64,000 bases of DNA from Sphingomonas sp. BK235. GTDB taxonomy: Bacteria > Pseudomonadota > Alphaproteobacteria > Sphingomonadales > Sphingomonadaceae. This document shows positions 63,491 to 64,000 of the stretch, one piece after another; the first letter of the stretch is position 1, and each line of letters starts with the position of its first letter. The stretch covers positions 62,001-126,000 of the forward strand of contig NZ_SLXN01000002.1 of NCBI RefSeq assembly GCF_004345855.1. The letters run 5' to 3'. The notes beneath the pieces are model-generated. The model searched no databases and was not told where the DNA came from. It saw only the letters and a list, made by a program, of their open reading frames with translations. The position numbers and the translations under genes are program-made.

Positions 63491-64000
63491 ATGAGCGAGG
63501 TGATGGACACGGCGCGCGACGCGCAGCGATCGCGGATGGGTCCGGTGATCGTGATCGCGCTGATCGCTTTCGCGATCGGGCTCGGGCTGATGGCCTATGC
63601 CATGCGCGACGGCCTGTGGGGTCGCACCTCGACCCCGACCGCCGCGCCTAGCCCCGCGCCCGCGCCGATCACCCCGGACCTCGCGACGCTGGCCTTGCGC
63701 GAGGCGGCACTCGCGGCGCAGCTCGCCAATCTGGAGGCGCGCGCGGCGCGGATCGACGGCGAGAGCGCGCAGGCCGAGGGCCATGCCGGACGCGCCGAGG
63801 CGATCCTGATCACCTTCGCGGCGCGGCGCGCGCTGGAGCGCGGGGTCGGGCTGGGCTATCTCGAGGGCGAGCTGCGCCGCCGCTTCGGTGCGAGCTTCCC
63901 GCGCGAGGTCAACAATGTGATCCGCAACGCGCGCACGCCGGTGACGCTGGAGGATCTGCGCGAAGGGCTCAACGCCGCCGCGCCGACGCTGCTCGCGACG
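63491..64000 (+). CDS. Single-pass membrane protein downstream of hemCD, incomplete
   Basis: 170 codons are visible and the frame is still open at the window end. A short charged N-terminus precedes one membrane helix (about 17-38, 'GPVIVIALIAFAIGLGLMAY'). A Pro/Ala linker (TPTAAPSPAPAPITP) and a helical, coiled-coil-like domain follow ('LALREAALAAQLANLEARAA', 'GVGLGYLEGELRRRFG'). The position corresponds to the mitofilin-like or HemX-like gene after hemD in alphaproteobacteria, but no motif proves homology. ATG 63491 has GGAAGCG upstream. Confidence 0.75.
   Translation, partial: MSEVMDTARDAQRSRMGPVIVIALIAFAIGLGLMAYAMRDGLWGRTSTPTAAPSPAPAPITPDLATLALREAALAAQLANLEARAARIDGESAQAEGHAGRAEAILITFAARRALERGVGLGYLEGELRRRFGASFPREVNNVIRNARTPVTLEDLREGLNAAAPTLLAT

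Overview
The window is a GC-rich stretch of an alphaproteobacterial chromosome, most likely from a Sphingomonas-like member of the Sphingomonadales. The evidence is a class I lysyl-tRNA synthetase, CrtZ-type carotenoid hydroxylase, TonB-dependent receptor paired with a tryptophan-halogenase-family flavoprotein, the rsmB-rpe-heparinase order, and several copies of Sphingomonas-style dispersed palindromic repeats. The organism assignment is inference from gene content.

Layout. 1-2.6 kb: lptA/lptC/RNase D (minus) facing a glycine-rich double cold-shock protein. 2.8-21.1 kb: a carbohydrate-use locus, almost all minus strand. A TonB receptor, halogenase-like flavoprotein, GH2 hydrolase, carboxylesterase and SGNH esterase form one run (21149 down to 10407). 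An OprB-type porin, GH51 and GH43 arabinofuranosidase-type enzymes form another (7927 down to 3988). The two runs are separated by a plus-strand housekeeping block (EF-hand protein, tgt, small membrane protein). Together these genes suggest uptake and debranching of an arabinose-containing, possibly acylated plant polysaccharide. 21.4-27.5 kb: signalling proteins. There is a soluble MCP-like protein, a glutamine amidotransferase and a cupin, then an operon of a CheB-like protein lacking both its phosphoacceptor and its catalytic serine, and an MCP-like protein with an eroded signalling tip. 27.5-34.2 kb: Trm112-like, Lon-N-domain and thioredoxin/TPR proteins, a TorF-type porin, a SulP transporter, and an OmpR/histidine-kinase pair.

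34.35-43.2 kb is an accessory, decaying region next to a tRNA-Gly. A MerR regulator stands beside an internally deleted cation-efflux gene. A TonB receptor 2.3 kb away carries the same MerR-type operator. The region also holds a DUF5996 protein, an SDR remnant, an HxlR regulator with a divergent dehydrogenase, a frameshifted DUF1330 gene, a second oxidoreductase and a SnoaL-like remnant. No integrase, IS element or CRISPR array was seen.

43.2-64 kb is mostly core metabolism: GH84, GNAT, HPP and DUF72 proteins, crtZ, class I LysRS, heparinase-like protein, rpe, rsmB, DUF1674, EF-hand protein, argG, an rRNA-type methyltransferase, thrC, cfa, gpsA, tsaD, hemC, hemD and the start of a membrane protein gene.

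Most notable: (i) the doubly dead CheB-like protein with its MCP-like partner; (ii) two palindromic repeats read in frame inside the carboxylesterase gene, between signal peptide and enzyme; (iii) two matching MerR operators that define a small metal regulon whose efflux gene has been deleted; (iv) several broken genes in the tRNA-adjacent segment.
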